Shown here: in pieces, positions 1-8,645 of the stretch
Position numbering within the stretch: the first letter of the stretch is position 1
Layout of the letters: every line of letters begins with the position of its first letter
Virus record (IMG/VR): IMGVR_UViG_3300042154_004775
Coordinates: 1 to 35,348 of that record
DNA: 35,348 bases
Strand: one strand, 5' to 3'
Source of the DNA: a virus
Made by a program: the position numbers and the translations under genes
The notes under the pieces: model-generated
The model's input: only the letters and a program-made list of their open reading frames with translations
What the model was told of the DNA's origin: nothing
The model's database searches: none

Positions 1-3000
1 TAGATAAACTAGAATCGCCGTTGGGATTGAGATAATAACTTGTATCATTACTATCCCTAAATTGGGTAGCATCAGCTATGTTGAAAGTTACGTTATTTCC
101 TGTGCCTACGCTTTGGTTGATCGTGTAGGCCGTGATGTTGGCGGCATTACCCGTGACGGAGATGCCCCAGGTCCCTGACGCATTGCCGCCAGTTAATGTT
201 GGAGAATATGAATTGTAATTCCCATCAGACAATAAAGTATACCATTGGTAAAATGTCCCGGACGAGTGCCAGCCACGAGTATAGATTGTGTTGTTGGCGT
301 ATCCACCAGCCAACTGCCACCCGGTATCAAGGCCCTTGGCTACAATTAACTGAGAAAATCCAGTACCTACACTGTTTGCTGGAGAATTTTCTGCATTATA
401 GAAGCCAGAAGTTAAACGAGAGTTGTAGTTTGTGCCATCCCTTGTGCCGTCCATCTGCGTGACTAACTTCGCGGCGGTGGCAAAGTTTGCAGGAGTGTAG
501 TAACGTATATATCCGTCTTGAGACGCATACACTCGGCTAATTGCGGTTGCTCCATTATCACCAGAATCGGTATTAATCCAGCCCGCTTGAATGTATCCAT
601 TACCATCAGTTCTTACGACTTTGTTTGCTTCGTTATTTCTACCGGCGTGAACATTAAGTCCATATGCGGTTGCAGCATTCCCCTGAAAATTACCACTGTT
701 ATCAATATACGATACATCCGTACCGTTTCGTCGGAATTGAACAATACGATCTGACGAACTGTCTGAGACGATGTACCAGCGATTTGCATGATACTGAATT
801 TTTCCTTCGGCTCCCGGATCGCCGTCCCAATTTGAAGCCGCGGCAGAACGGATACTATTATTTGTAATTCTGAATGTGCCAGTCATTGTTCCACCGGATA
901 ACGGTAATGCAGTTGCAGCACCCGAAGTTCCTTGCGTACCTTGAGCACCCGTCACACTTGTACCAATCGTACCCTGAGCGCCAGTCGCACCAGTAATACC
1001 TTGACGACCCTGGATACCCTGAGTTCCTTGTGAACCCATTGCACCTTGAGCACCAGTTGAACCTGTGATGCCTTGAGTTCCTTGAATACCTTGAATACCC
1101 TGAGTTCCCTGCGAACCAAATGTTCCCTGCGCACCCTGAGTTCCTTGAATCCCTTGGATGCCCTGAGTCCCCTGAGCGCCTTGAGTCCCTTGAATACCTT
1201 GGCGACCTTGGATACCCTGAGTTCCTTGGATACCTTGTATACCTTGGATCCCTTGAATGCCTTGCGTACCTTGTGTTCCCTGTACGCCCTGGATACCCTG
1301 AGTTCCCTGGACACCTTGAATGCCCTGGATACCTTGAAGACCCTGAGCGCCTTGAGTTCCGATTGCTCCTTGAATACCTGTAATACCTTGGATCCCTTGA
1401 ATGCCTTGAGTTCCCTGTGCACCGACATCGCCGGTACGTGCAAAGGTAATTATAATATCGGCATTCGATGCAAAAGATGTAGCACCCGCAAGATACGATG
1501 CAGGAACGCCGAAGTAATTCGTGTTATGAGTATGAAACCCCGTGATTGCAAATAGCGCAAATACATCTGGATTGCCTTTGATTGAAATTGTGAAGTGACC
1601 CTTAATAACAGATGTCGAATCATCAATTGTCTGTAAGAAATTATAGTTCGAGTTGTTTAAATCATCCAACTCGTTAATGTAAAGAGTATCGGCAAGCGAG
1701 AGATTTACATTATTGAGCCGTAGCTTTCCGGCTCCGGGATTGGAATTTACAGTAGATGTATCAAATGTGTAATCGAACGCTGCACCGCCAAAGGTGCCTG
1801 CGGTACCTTGAATACCTTGGATACCTGTAAGACCCTGAATGCCTTGAGTACCTTGGGCTCCAGTAATACCAGATGTTGCGGAAACCCATTGAGATGAGTC
1901 ACCGTCAAAGTAGTAAATCATGAGCATACCGCCAACAGAATTCCACCAAAGGTCATTTACCTCTGGTGAAGTTGGTGCAGTGTCACTGATAGAAATTTCT
2001 GTACCCTTGAATCCTTGAATACCTTGAAGACCCTGAGCGCCTTGGATACCTGTGAGACCTTGGATACCTTGAATGCCCTGTTCGCCCTGGGTTCCTTGAG
2101 CTCCTTGAATTCCTTGGATACCTTGAATACCTTGAATGCCCTGCTCACCCTGTGTTCCTTGAGTACCTTGGATACCTTGAGCACCTTCGGTTCCCTGTGT
2201 TCCCTGAGTTCCTTGGGTACCTTGAGTTCCCTGCACTCCTTGAATACCTTGAATTCCCTGGATTCCTTGTTCACCCTGAGCACCTTGTGTTCCCTGTACG
2301 CCTTGAATGCCCTGGATTCCTTGTTCACCTTGGATACCCTGTTCTCCTTGAATACCTTGAGTACCTTGTGTTCCCTGTACGCCTTGAATACCCTGGATAC
2401 CCTGCTCTCCTTGGATACCTTGAGTGCCCTGAGTTCCTTGAGTACCTTGAATGCCCTGGATACCCTGGACACCCTGCTCTCCTTGAATACCTTGGATGCC
2501 TTGGGCTCCTTGCGTACCAAATGTGCCTTGGGCTCCTTGAATACCTTGCGTACCCTGTGTTCCTTGGATACCCTGGATACCTTGTTCTCCTTGAATGCCC
2601 TGCTCGCCTTGGATACCTTGGATACCTTGTGTGCCTTGGATACCTTGAATTCCCTGAGTACCTTGAATACCCTGGATACCCTGTTCACCTTGAATACCTT
2701 GGATACCCTGGGTCCCTTGAGCACCTTGGATTCCCTGAATTCCTTGGATGCCTTGCTCTCCTTGAGCACCTTGAGTTCCCTGCACACCTTGAATGCCCTG
2801 GATACCTTGAATACCCTGTTCGCCTTGAGTCCCTTGAACACCTTGCGTACCTTGTACTCCTTGAGCACCCATGGTACCTTGGATACCGGCGGTACCCGAA
2901 AGGTCATTCATGAAAATGTATTGGTCACCGTCCCAGAGATAAATCTTTGAATTATCAGGATCCTCTACATCATTCGTATTGATGAGTGCGAATTGACCCG

Positions 3001-4243
3001 CAACAATATCAGCCGGAGTTGTATCGGCAATAAGTGCGGCAACTGTGGCATATGTACGCGCAACAATGAACGACATCCCCGTGGTACCTTGTGTACCTTG
3101 AAGACCCTGAGTTCCTTGGGTACCTTGAGTTCCCTGCACGCCTTGAATGCCCTGGATACCTTGAATTCCTTGTGTGCCTTGTGTGCCTTGTACACCTTGA
3201 ACACCCTGAATACCTTGGGTGCCTTGTGGTCCAAGTTGGGTATACATTACCTGCGTTGCAGTAAAGATGACACTCGGAGTCGATGGAGAGACGGGAGAGG
3301 TCCCTTCCGCAAAATATTGAAGGACTACATCAACATCGCTTGGAGCCCAAATAAGTTCAAAATAGTCTCCCGGCTCAACCGTTAAAACATAATTGACGGT
3401 ACCAATTACGGCTCCTGGAACACCAGAGTGTTTTATCGGAATTGTAAATCTGCTTTCGGTTGCAGGAATATCTCCTGCGCTACCATTACCGTTTTTGCGT
3501 AACCAGACTTTTACATCGTGCGTTGATGCAGAATTATCAATATTTGCAAATTGAGCAGAAAATGTAATACTGTAAACACCGATATATTGAAAATTGATCC
3601 GAGAATTATTGGAGACGGTAACTCCATAATTTGCGGCATCATATTGATTAAAGGTGATCGGATATGCTGTATTTGCGGCATCGGCAACTTGAGTCTGAGT
3701 GCTCCAGAATGAACCCCAATGTCCAATTGTACCACCGGAACCAGGAGCACCGGAAATACCTTGGATACCCTGAATGCCCTGGATACCCTGAATACCCTGT
3801 TCGCCTTGGGCTCCCTGAGTTCCTTGAATACCCTGGATACCCTGAGTTCCTTGTGCGCCTTGAAGACCTTGTGCTCCCTGAGTACCCTGAGTTCCTTCAT
3901 GCCCTTGAATGCCCTGGCGACCCTGAGCACCTTGAAGACCCTGTGCACCTTGAATACCCTGGATGCCTTGAATCCCTTGCTCGCCTTGGGTGCCCTGAGT
4001 TCCTTGAATACCCTGGCGCCCCTGTGTTCCTTGCGTACCCTGTACGCCTTGAATACCTTGAATGCCTTGAGCACCCTGTGTTCCACCACTCTGATAATAG
4101 AATGTCCCGTCTGTATCCGATACTAAGAAACGAGTGAGCCCCTGGGTACTTTGGATACCTTGGACTGCGATTGTTCCAGTTACGGTTGCGTTACCGGCTA
4201 CATCTAAGCCGTTTTTGACTTTAAAGTTTTTATCTATAGACAT
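1..4243 (-). CDS. Giant collagen-like tail fibre protein (C-terminus beyond window)
   Basis: Open for 1414 codons from the ATG at 4243 to the left edge, with no stop in the window, so it is partial. It is very probably a trimeric tail fibre that contacts the host. Residues about 1-50 form a short head (MSIDKNFKVKNGLDVAG). Four Gly-X-Gln blocks follow, at about residues 54-168, 338-388, 450-749 and 938-1110. Between them are globular inserts. One is a C1q/TNF-like jelly-roll at about 174-333 (starts GHWGSFWSTQTQ). Another is a small domain at about 388-449. A third contains DLWWNSVGG and then FGGAAFDYTF (about 750-935). After block four come LPLSGGTMTG, VVRTDGNGYIQAGW, YIRYYTPANF and RDSNDTSYYLNPNG, motifs I know from marine myovirus fibres. 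A Shine-Dalgarno AAGGAAA precedes the start and a late promoter lies 46 nt upstream. The role is inferred from motifs and neighbourhood; the receptor is unknown. Confidence 0.9.
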   Translation of the reverse strand, partial: MSIDKNFKVKNGLDVAGNATVTGTIAVQGIQSTQGLTRFLVSDTDGTFYYQSGGTQGAQGIQGIQGVQGTQGTQGRQGIQGTQGTQGEQGIQGIQGIQGAQGLQGAQGRQGIQGHEGTQGTQGAQGLQGAQGTQGIQGIQGTQGAQGEQGIQGIQGIQGIQGISGAPGSGGTIGHWGSFWSTQTQVADAANTAYPITFNQYDAANYGVTVSNNSRINFQYIGVYSITFSAQFANIDNSASTHDVKVWLRKNGNGSAGDIPATESRFTIPIKHSGVPGAVIGTVNYVLTVEPGDYFELIWAPSDVDVVLQYFAEGTSPVSPSTPSVIFTATQVMYTQLGPQGTQGIQGVQGVQGTQGTQGIQGIQGIQGVQGTQGTQGTQGLQGTQGTTGMSFIVARTYATVAALIADTTPADIVAGQFALINTNDVEDPDNSKIYLWDGDQYIFMNDLSGTAGIQGTMGAQGVQGTQGVQGTQGEQGIQGIQGIQGVQGTQGAQGEQGIQGIQGIQGAQGTQGIQGIQGEQGIQGIQGTQGIQGIQGTQGIQGIQGEQGIQGEQGIQGIQGTQGTQGIQGAQGTFGTQGAQGIQGIQGEQGVQGIQGIQGTQGTQGTQGIQGEQGIQGIQGVQGTQGTQGIQGEQGIQGEQGIQGIQGVQGTQGAQGEQGIQGIQGIQGVQGTQGTQGTQGTQGTEGAQGIQGTQGTQGEQGIQGIQGIQGIQGAQGTQGEQGIQGIQGLTGIQGAQGLQGIQGFKGTEISISDTAPTSPEVNDLWWNSVGGMLMIYYFDGDSSQWVSATSGITGAQGTQGIQGLTGIQGIQGTAGTFGGAAFDYTFDTSTVNSNPGAGKLRLNNVNLSLADTLYINELDDLNNSNYNFLQTIDDSTSVIKGHFTISIKGNPDVFALFAITGFHTHNTNYFGVPASYLAGATSFASNADIIITFARTGDVGAQGTQGIQGIQGITGIQGAIGTQGAQGLQGIQGIQGVQGTQGIQGVQGTQGTQGIQGIQGIQGIQGTQGIQGRQGIQGTQGAQGTQGIQGIQGTQGAQGTFGSQGTQGIQGIQGTQGITGSTGAQGAMGSQGTQGIQGRQGITGATGAQGTIGTSVTGAQGTQGTSGAATALPLSGGTMTGTFRITNNSIRSAAASNWDGDPGAEGKIQYHANRWYIVSDSSSDRIVQFRRNGTDVSYIDNSGNFQGNAATAYGLNVHAGRNNEANKVVRTDGNGYIQAGWINTDSGDNGATAISRVYASQDGYIRYYTPANFATAAKLVTQMDGTRDGTNYNSRLTSGFYNAENSPANSVGTGFSQLIVAKGLDTGWQLAGGYANNTIYTRGWHSSGTFYQWYTLLSDGNYNSYSPTLTGGNASGTWGISVTGNAANITAYTINQSVGTGNNVTFNIADATQFRDSNDTSYYLNPNGDSSLS
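1997..2896 (-). repeat. Main collagen-like block, 100 Gly-X-Y triplets
   Basis: These 900 bases are 100 consecutive 9-nt units encoding Gly-X-Y. Y is almost always Gln and X is drawn from Ile, Thr, Val, Glu, Ala and Leu. The near-identical 9-mers make every other frame look open, which creates long spurious ORFs on both strands. Smaller blocks of the same gene lie at about 3742-4084 (about 38 triplets), 3080-3232 (17) and 914-1432 (about 57, with one interruption near 950-962). Confidence 0.95.
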
Positions 4244-4289
4244 TCTGTTTCCTTATTCCACAGAAGGTTGAACACCGACGTTGAATGTC

Positions 4290-4297
4290 TATTTATA
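4290..4297 (-). promoter_or_regulatory. T4-type late promoter (TATAAATA) for the collagen-like fibre
   Basis: The minus strand reads TATAAATAG here, an exact match to the -10 element recognised by the gp55 late sigma factor in T4. By T4 rules the transcript would start near 4284, giving a leader of about 41 nt that includes the AAGGAAA ribosome-binding site of the fibre gene. It lies in the short gap after the glycosyltransferase stop, so the fibre probably has its own late transcript. Confidence 0.75.
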
Positions 4298-4317
4298 ATA
4301 AATTAGTTCACAGGACT

Positions 4318-5865
4318 TTAAAAGCCCAAATACTTCTGACGAATGAAGCGAAGATCGTAGGACGTGTAACTAATCGGACGGTTCTCGAATGGAAGTTTGC
4401 TTGGAGCACACCATCTCCATTCCTTACCCCATTTATGAGTCATGTAGTCCATGTTCATGAGATTCACTCGGTCCAATTTCTCTTTGAGTACCGGATCGCT
4501 CTTGCCCGTCTGACTTCCATGAACATGATATTCGTTCTTCTTGCCCTCGCCGTGATAGTAATCGCTTTGAAGATTCATCATCTTGCGGATTGGACTGTGG
4601 ATGAACCGTAGGAAGTAATCGGCGTCCTCGTTGTACGCGGGATACAGATTCTCATCAAAGAGACCGTAATCGGCAACAATATGATCTCGAAGTAGGAAAA
4701 GGTCCCAGCTACCGACATTATGGTCGCCTTCGTAGCCGTGAATGATACCGAGCGAAGGATCACGCATAGTTGCAGCATACATTTCCGCAAGGAAACCACG
4801 ACCAAACGCAACATCATCATTTACAATGATCCAGTACGGAGCCTTCAGATAGGATTTAATCATAAGGTTCCATGAGCCCGGAACACCTAGATTTGCCGGC
4901 ATATGAACCACTTTAATCTTACGAATGTAGGGATGCGGAGTTGCAGCAATCGCATCCAATTCGGCATCAATCTCTCCGCGTCCGTTGTTATTGATGATGC
5001 AGAACTCCTTGACGGGAAAATCAACACTCTCAACAAGGCGTTTTACCCATTTTGGATTTGTGACCACTGCCGTTCCGATCATAGGAATGATGGGAGTCGG
5101 CACTGGCTTCTTCATAATGGATTCCAGTGATGCTGTGGGACCATTCTGTTGCCACCACGTTGTGACGTACTTCTCGGAAAGAGCATTGTATTCCTTGACC
5201 TTCTTGGTATCGTTACTATAGAAGGTCGACGAGAATGTATTCTTTTCAGTGAAGAGCGGGATACTGTACGACTTTGGTTCTCCCGGGAAATACACGAGGT
5301 TCTCTACGATGGGCTGGCACTGTTTGTCATTCTGAACAATGAGACGGAAACGACCATCAATAAAGTAATCATCAATCAGCTGTTTGGCGTATGATCGTTT
5401 GATCAGATACGCAGTGACGCACCAGTCGGAAGCAATGCGTGGACGGAAGCCAATATCATTAATTTCATCCGACCGAATCTGAGCCAACTGTACATTCTTC
5501 CAGTCCGAAGGAAGCGATGCAAAGAACTCTGACCACGTGAAACTCCAGTTCTCGCAGTTCTCAAGGTTCACATCATCTTCCAAGAATAACGCAACATCGG
5601 TTTCGGAAGTATCGTACCAATACTTGATCATTGTGAGGTGACCCATTGCACACGCAATATCGGTCGACTTCATAATGTCAAAGTAAATGCCAGTGACGAC
5701 ATCTCCCTTCTTACGATAATCCGTTACGCGACCATCAAAACCATCAATGCGAGTATGATTGGTGATGCCGTACTTGGCAAACTGGTCATTAATGCACTTA
5801 TGTCTGTCGGGCTGATCGGGAAGCGTGAGCCAATAGACGGGAGGAAAATTATCCAGTTTGCTCAT
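4318..5865 (-). CDS. Two-domain glycosyltransferase (GT25-like + GT2-like)
   Basis: The 515-aa product appears to join two glycosyltransferase domains. The N-terminal half (about 1-205) starts with YWLTLPDQPDRH, then has a GH motif in ACAMGHLTMI and an acidic FLEDDV at 95-99, the layout of GT25/LPS-type transferases. The C-terminal half (about 258-480) has TAVVTN, an NNNG turn, NLGVPGSWN and VNDDV at 348-352, the DxD-like nucleotide-sugar/metal site of GT-A (GT2) enzymes, then EDADYFLRF. It would transfer sugars in the infected cell's cytoplasm; donor and acceptor are unknown. Its ATG overlaps the stop of the upstream methyltransferase by 4 nt, implying coupled translation. Fibre, virion or host glycan are all possible acceptors. 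Confidence 0.82.
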   Translation of the reverse strand: MSKLDNFPPVYWLTLPDQPDRHKCINDQFAKYGITNHTRIDGFDGRVTDYRKKGDVVTGIYFDIMKSTDIACAMGHLTMIKYWYDTSETDVALFLEDDVNLENCENWSFTWSEFFASLPSDWKNVQLAQIRSDEINDIGFRPRIASDWCVTAYLIKRSYAKQLIDDYFIDGRFRLIVQNDKQCQPIVENLVYFPGEPKSYSIPLFTEKNTFSSTFYSNDTKKVKEYNALSEKYVTTWWQQNGPTASLESIMKKPVPTPIIPMIGTAVVTNPKWVKRLVESVDFPVKEFCIINNNGRGEIDAELDAIAATPHPYIRKIKVVHMPANLGVPGSWNLMIKSYLKAPYWIIVNDDVAFGRGFLAEMYAATMRDPSLGIIHGYEGDHNVGSWDLFLLRDHIVADYGLFDENLYPAYNEDADYFLRFIHSPIRKMMNLQSDYYHGEGKKNEYHVHGSQTGKSDPVLKEKLDRVNLMNMDYMTHKWGKEWRWCAPSKLPFENRPISYTSYDLRFIRQKYLGF

Positions 5866-7028
5866 ACTTCGACTTTCATGAACTTAAGGTTATTCAGAAC
5901 AGCACCCTTATGAGTAGGATCCAGTTGATAGTTCTTATGAAGGTCGATGAACATATTCTTTGAATCTTCACAGAGACCCACCCACCATGCACTTACGGCT
6001 TTTTCAAATAGCATACCATAATAACCAGGATATTCTACCCAGGTCCGAAGAGGTCCGCAATTAAAATCACAAATCTCCAGCGCCATTGACGCATAGGTAT
6101 AACAGTTTACCCAGCTCTCAACCGTGCTTTCGCGTTCATGATACCGAGCAAGGAGGAAGTACGCCTCAGGGCGCGTTGGTAGAATCGAGATTGCGCGTTG
6201 AAGCAATCCACGAACCGAAAGACCTCGGGTACCTTGTTTCTGGAAGCAGAGTGCCGCACGAATCAGGCACTCATATTGATAGAACGGAATATCACTGCGT
6301 TCGGCGGCACGAATGTAATAGGAGATGGCAGAAGCCGTCTGGCCGATATTGTCGTACCAAAGAGCAAGAACGTAGTTATTGTATTCGTTGGATGGGTCGC
6401 CAACATAGGCATTCATCATCTCATTAAAACCAATACCATGAGCCCACGTATGGAAGTCAACAAGATTCAACCACTTTTTGCGGTTCTTCTCAAGGTTCTC
6501 ATATGTAAGTTCTTCCTTTACCTCGAGGAATTCAATATCCGTAAAATTATGCTTAAGACTAAGGATACCGCAACCATGGTCGACATCGACGACGTTCACA
6601 TCAAAAAGATACTCTTTTTTACGGAATTCAACAAGAGCTTTCCAGCAATCTCCGTTCCACATACCCTGTCCAGAATATGGAATCTCCTGAGCCCGTTGAG
6701 TCAATGGATTCATATCATGGCACACAATGTAACCATTCGGATTCAGACACTCTGCGGCATTCTTGAGGTCCTTAAAGACCTGATCGGCATGATGAAGCCC
6801 ATCAATAAAGATCACATCAAACTTCTCGGTATTCTGAGCAAAGAATTCATCCGAAGTCATGACCTTACAGAGTTCCGGGTTCTTTAATTTCTCCGGAGAC
6901 GGGTCAACACCAACACGTTTAGGGCAAACAATATTGTCAAAGTTATGCCCATTCCATACGCCAATCTCAAGATAGGATTGAGCTTTGCACTTGGCAATTA
7001 GATAATTAATGATTGTGGTGCGGTTCAT
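5862..7028 (-). CDS. SAM-dependent methyltransferase with helical (TPR-like) C-terminal region
   Basis: The 388-aa product has a class I methyltransferase N-terminal domain. YLEIGVWNG at 19-27 is the SAM-binding motif I, VGVDP at 39-43 is the acidic motif II, and FDVIFIDGLHH at 70-80 followed by DLKNAAECLNPNGYIVCHD resembles the Methyltransf_24 family. Residues about 200-388 are predicted helical, with repeated short helices (for example ALWYDNIGQTASAISYYIRA) reminiscent of TPRs, perhaps for partner binding. Family members often methylate sugars or sugar nucleotides; the substrate here is unknown. The start is supported by GAGGAGA about 8 nt upstream. It overlaps both neighbours by 4 nt, so the three carbohydrate genes are probably co-translated. 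Confidence 0.8.
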   Translation of the reverse strand: MNRTTIINYLIAKCKAQSYLEIGVWNGHNFDNIVCPKRVGVDPSPEKLKNPELCKVMTSDEFFAQNTEKFDVIFIDGLHHADQVFKDLKNAAECLNPNGYIVCHDMNPLTQRAQEIPYSGQGMWNGDCWKALVEFRKKEYLFDVNVVDVDHGCGILSLKHNFTDIEFLEVKEELTYENLEKNRKKWLNLVDFHTWAHGIGFNEMMNAYVGDPSNEYNNYVLALWYDNIGQTASAISYYIRAAERSDIPFYQYECLIRAALCFQKQGTRGLSVRGLLQRAISILPTRPEAYFLLARYHERESTVESWVNCYTYASMALEICDFNCGPLRTWVEYPGYYGMLFEKAVSAWWVGLCEDSKNMFIDLHKNYQLDPTHKGAVLNNLKFMKVEV

Positions 7029-8023
7029 TTGTTATTCTCCTCAATGAAGTTCATGATTGTAGAAATCGGGCAACGGAACACATAGGCTGCATTATCCTGG
7101 AAGCCAAAAGTAATTGCGACATTCTTTTCATCGACCAAGCACATTCCAATTGCAAATTCAACCTGTGCGTCAAGAAAGAAGAACTCTTTGGAGTATTTTA
7201 CAATGTTCCAGTTCTCATCCCACATGACCCAACGGTGATGATACACCGCGTCCTTGCGACCGACATCGGATTTAAAGAGGTCGACCTCGTGAGTGATTGC
7301 AACATAATGATTGCCAATCTTGACGGCTTGAGTACCACCTCGGAGGTCACGTCGGAGTTCGGCATGGTTTTGAGCCAACAGTACTCGTTCGCAACCCTGT
7401 GTTTCTGGAATTGCTTTTACAATCTCCGTGGGTCCGCACCATTTAATGAAGTGATATGGTTTGTCAAGGATTGGCATCCAGTTCTTTTCACAATATGAAT
7501 TCGGATCGATCGGCGTCGGAATACGGAAGCGAGATACTTCCTTTACGGTATCATTCGAGACCTGAATCTCCGAAAGTTCCATGCGACCCTGACCGTTGGT
7601 CGTGGTATCTCTACGGACGCCAGTAATAAACAGTTTGCCGTCCCAACGAACGAGTCTTGCATCCTCAAGACCCACAAATTCCCATTTGGGCTCATAGGTA
7701 TCACCGAAACTCATATCAATCTTTGTGACTCGGGTGAGGTTAAGATCATTCGAGTTGTCCAACTCGCCGTAGTAGTTTTCCGTACGGAGATGCTGGTCGT
7801 TCTCGGGATGTAGATAGGTCAGTGGACCCCAAGGATGCAAGAACAGTTTGTTCTCGGAATGATAGAAGGTATAATTCACGTGGCGAATTACAACCTTAAG
7901 TTTACCACCATCATTAAAGATGGATGGATTCATAAGTCCAGTACCCTTCGTGAGGTTTGCTGGAACAATTAATGGCTTGATGGCACCGCCATCCTGCAAA
8001 GCAGATTTTACAAAGTTTTTCAT
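7025..8023 (-). CDS. Beta-propeller glycoside phosphorylase/hydrolase-like protein (GH130-like)
   Basis: The 332-aa product looks like a five-bladed beta-propeller of the GH130 (mannoside phosphorylase) superfamily. The first blade carries MNPSIFNDGGKLKVVIR (about 31-47). GLEDARLVRWDGKLF at 118-132 matches the family's conserved Glu-Asp-x-Arg segment that carries the catalytic acid region. GGTQAVKIGNHYVAITH gives a later blade. Activity is not proven: a sugar-binding or degenerate propeller is possible. It is the first gene of the three-gene island and its stop overlaps the methyltransferase start by 4 nt. No strong Shine-Dalgarno is visible; a 7-bp inverted repeat lies just upstream. Confidence 0.6.
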   Translation of the reverse strand: MKNFVKSALQDGGAIKPLIVPANLTKGTGLMNPSIFNDGGKLKVVIRHVNYTFYHSENKLFLHPWGPLTYLHPENDQHLRTENYYGELDNSNDLNLTRVTKIDMSFGDTYEPKWEFVGLEDARLVRWDGKLFITGVRRDTTTNGQGRMELSEIQVSNDTVKEVSRFRIPTPIDPNSYCEKNWMPILDKPYHFIKWCGPTEIVKAIPETQGCERVLLAQNHAELRRDLRGGTQAVKIGNHYVAITHEVDLFKSDVGRKDAVYHHRWVMWDENWNIVKYSKEFFFLDAQVEFAIGMCLVDEKNVAITFGFQDNAAYVFRCPISTIMNFIEENNK

Positions 8024-8024
8024 A

Positions 8025-8049
8025 AGTAGTAACTCAATTAGCTACTACT
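8025..8049. repeat. Short inverted repeat in the leader of the GH130-like gene
   Basis: AGTAGTA at 8025-8031 and TACTACT at 8043-8049 can pair to a 7-bp stem with an 11-nt loop. On the minus-strand mRNA it would sit directly before the start codon at 8023, so it might limit initiation. It is short and AT-rich and may be chance. Confidence 0.3.
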
Positions 8050-8077
8050 ATATATCAACCCTTTTTAAAAGTAAACC

Positions 8078-8581
8078 TTAAACCGCTACACCCGTACGAA
8101 AACCTTTCACTATTGTATTCGTAAATGTCGGGCTCACTCGGAGCTTTACAAGACCGCCTTCGATAATCGAAGAAAAAACACCTAAACTTAGATCAGTTTG
8201 AATTACGGCGTATTCTGTAGCGAAGACATTAATACCATCTTGAAGCAACAGCAACTCGGTCGAATGGAAATCGGCTCCGTATGATAGCTGGAGAACGTAT
8301 TTAATTGTACGGTATTCCGTAACCGGAAAGCTATCAATTAATTGATTTGCGGAACTCAGAATTAGTCCCTTTTCAAATGAGAAATTCTCTCCGGACCCCG
8401 AAAGAGAACTGGCGCGGAGTCTTACAACCTCGTCAATTGCAAGACCCGTATCCTTACGACGCAAATAAACATAACCGTCTGCTGTATTAAGTGCCAATTC
8501 GCCAAGAGAAAGGTCTCCGATACTCGGAACCGCATCTCTTGTTGAACTTCTTCTGTGTTTTAGAATTGTGCCGACAGCCAT
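8078..8581 (-). CDS. Small virion/fibre-type protein, 167 aa
   Basis: The function is not established. The N-terminus contains a basic LKHRRSSTRD segment, then LSLGELALNTADGYVYLRRKDTG (about 25-47). This is a motif common at the N-termini of phage tail-fibre and appendage proteins, where it forms part of a virion-attachment domain. The rest is beta-rich with no catalytic signature. It sits between the terminator that closes the upstream block and the carbohydrate island, within the fibre region, so a minor tail appendage protein is the best inference. No Shine-Dalgarno is visible; a TATACATA sequence lies exactly 10 nt before the ATG. Confidence 0.75.
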   Translation of the reverse strand: MAVGTILKHRRSSTRDAVPSIGDLSLGELALNTADGYVYLRRKDTGLAIDEVVRLRASSLSGSGENFSFEKGLILSSANQLIDSFPVTEYRTIKYVLQLSYGADFHSTELLLLQDGINVFATEYAVIQTDLSLGVFSSIIEGGLVKLRVSPTFTNTIVKGFRTGVAV

Positions 8582-8591
8582 GGTATTGTAT

Positions 8592-8599
8592 TATGTATA
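8592..8599 (-). promoter_or_regulatory. Possible late promoter variant (TATACATA)
   Basis: It differs from the TATAAATA late element at one position. It lies 10 nt upstream of the ATG at 8581, the same spacing as the exact elements before the 114-aa gene and gp25, and directly downstream of a terminator. That context is what makes it credible; the sequence alone is weak. Confidence 0.4.
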
Positions 8600-8602
8600 A
8601 TG

Positions 8603-8635
8603 AAAAAATTGGGTCCCGCCGTGTGACGGGACCCA
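8603..8635 (-). terminator. Rho-independent terminator of the fibre block
   Basis: TGGGTCCCG at 8610-8618 pairs perfectly with CGGGACCCA at 8627-8635 (9 bp, GC-rich, 8-nt loop). On the minus strand the stem is followed by AATTTTTTC, a proper U-tract. It lies 11 nt after the stop of the 612-aa fibre-like gene, so it ends that transcript. Confidence 0.88.
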
Positions 8636-8645
8636 GTGGGAAACC

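Noticed and set aside
914-4084. Tandem short repeats as a possible CRISPR or minisatellite array
   Set aside because: The period is 9 nt, in frame, without spacers, and encodes Gly-X-Gln; it is a coding repeat.
952-4137. Long ORFs in other frames of the collagen-like region (for example 1957-2907 minus, 2015-2950 plus, 3511-4089 minus, 1073-1555 plus)
   Set aside because: They are by-products of the 9-nt repeat, encode monotonous Leu/Thr/Ser or Lys/Val/Phe strings, and cannot coexist with the continuous 1414-codon frame that also explains the non-repeat inserts.
6198-6887. 229-codon plus-strand ORF opposite the methyltransferase
   Set aside because: The opposite strand has clear SAM-binding motifs and coupled neighbours; this frame has no recognisable domain.
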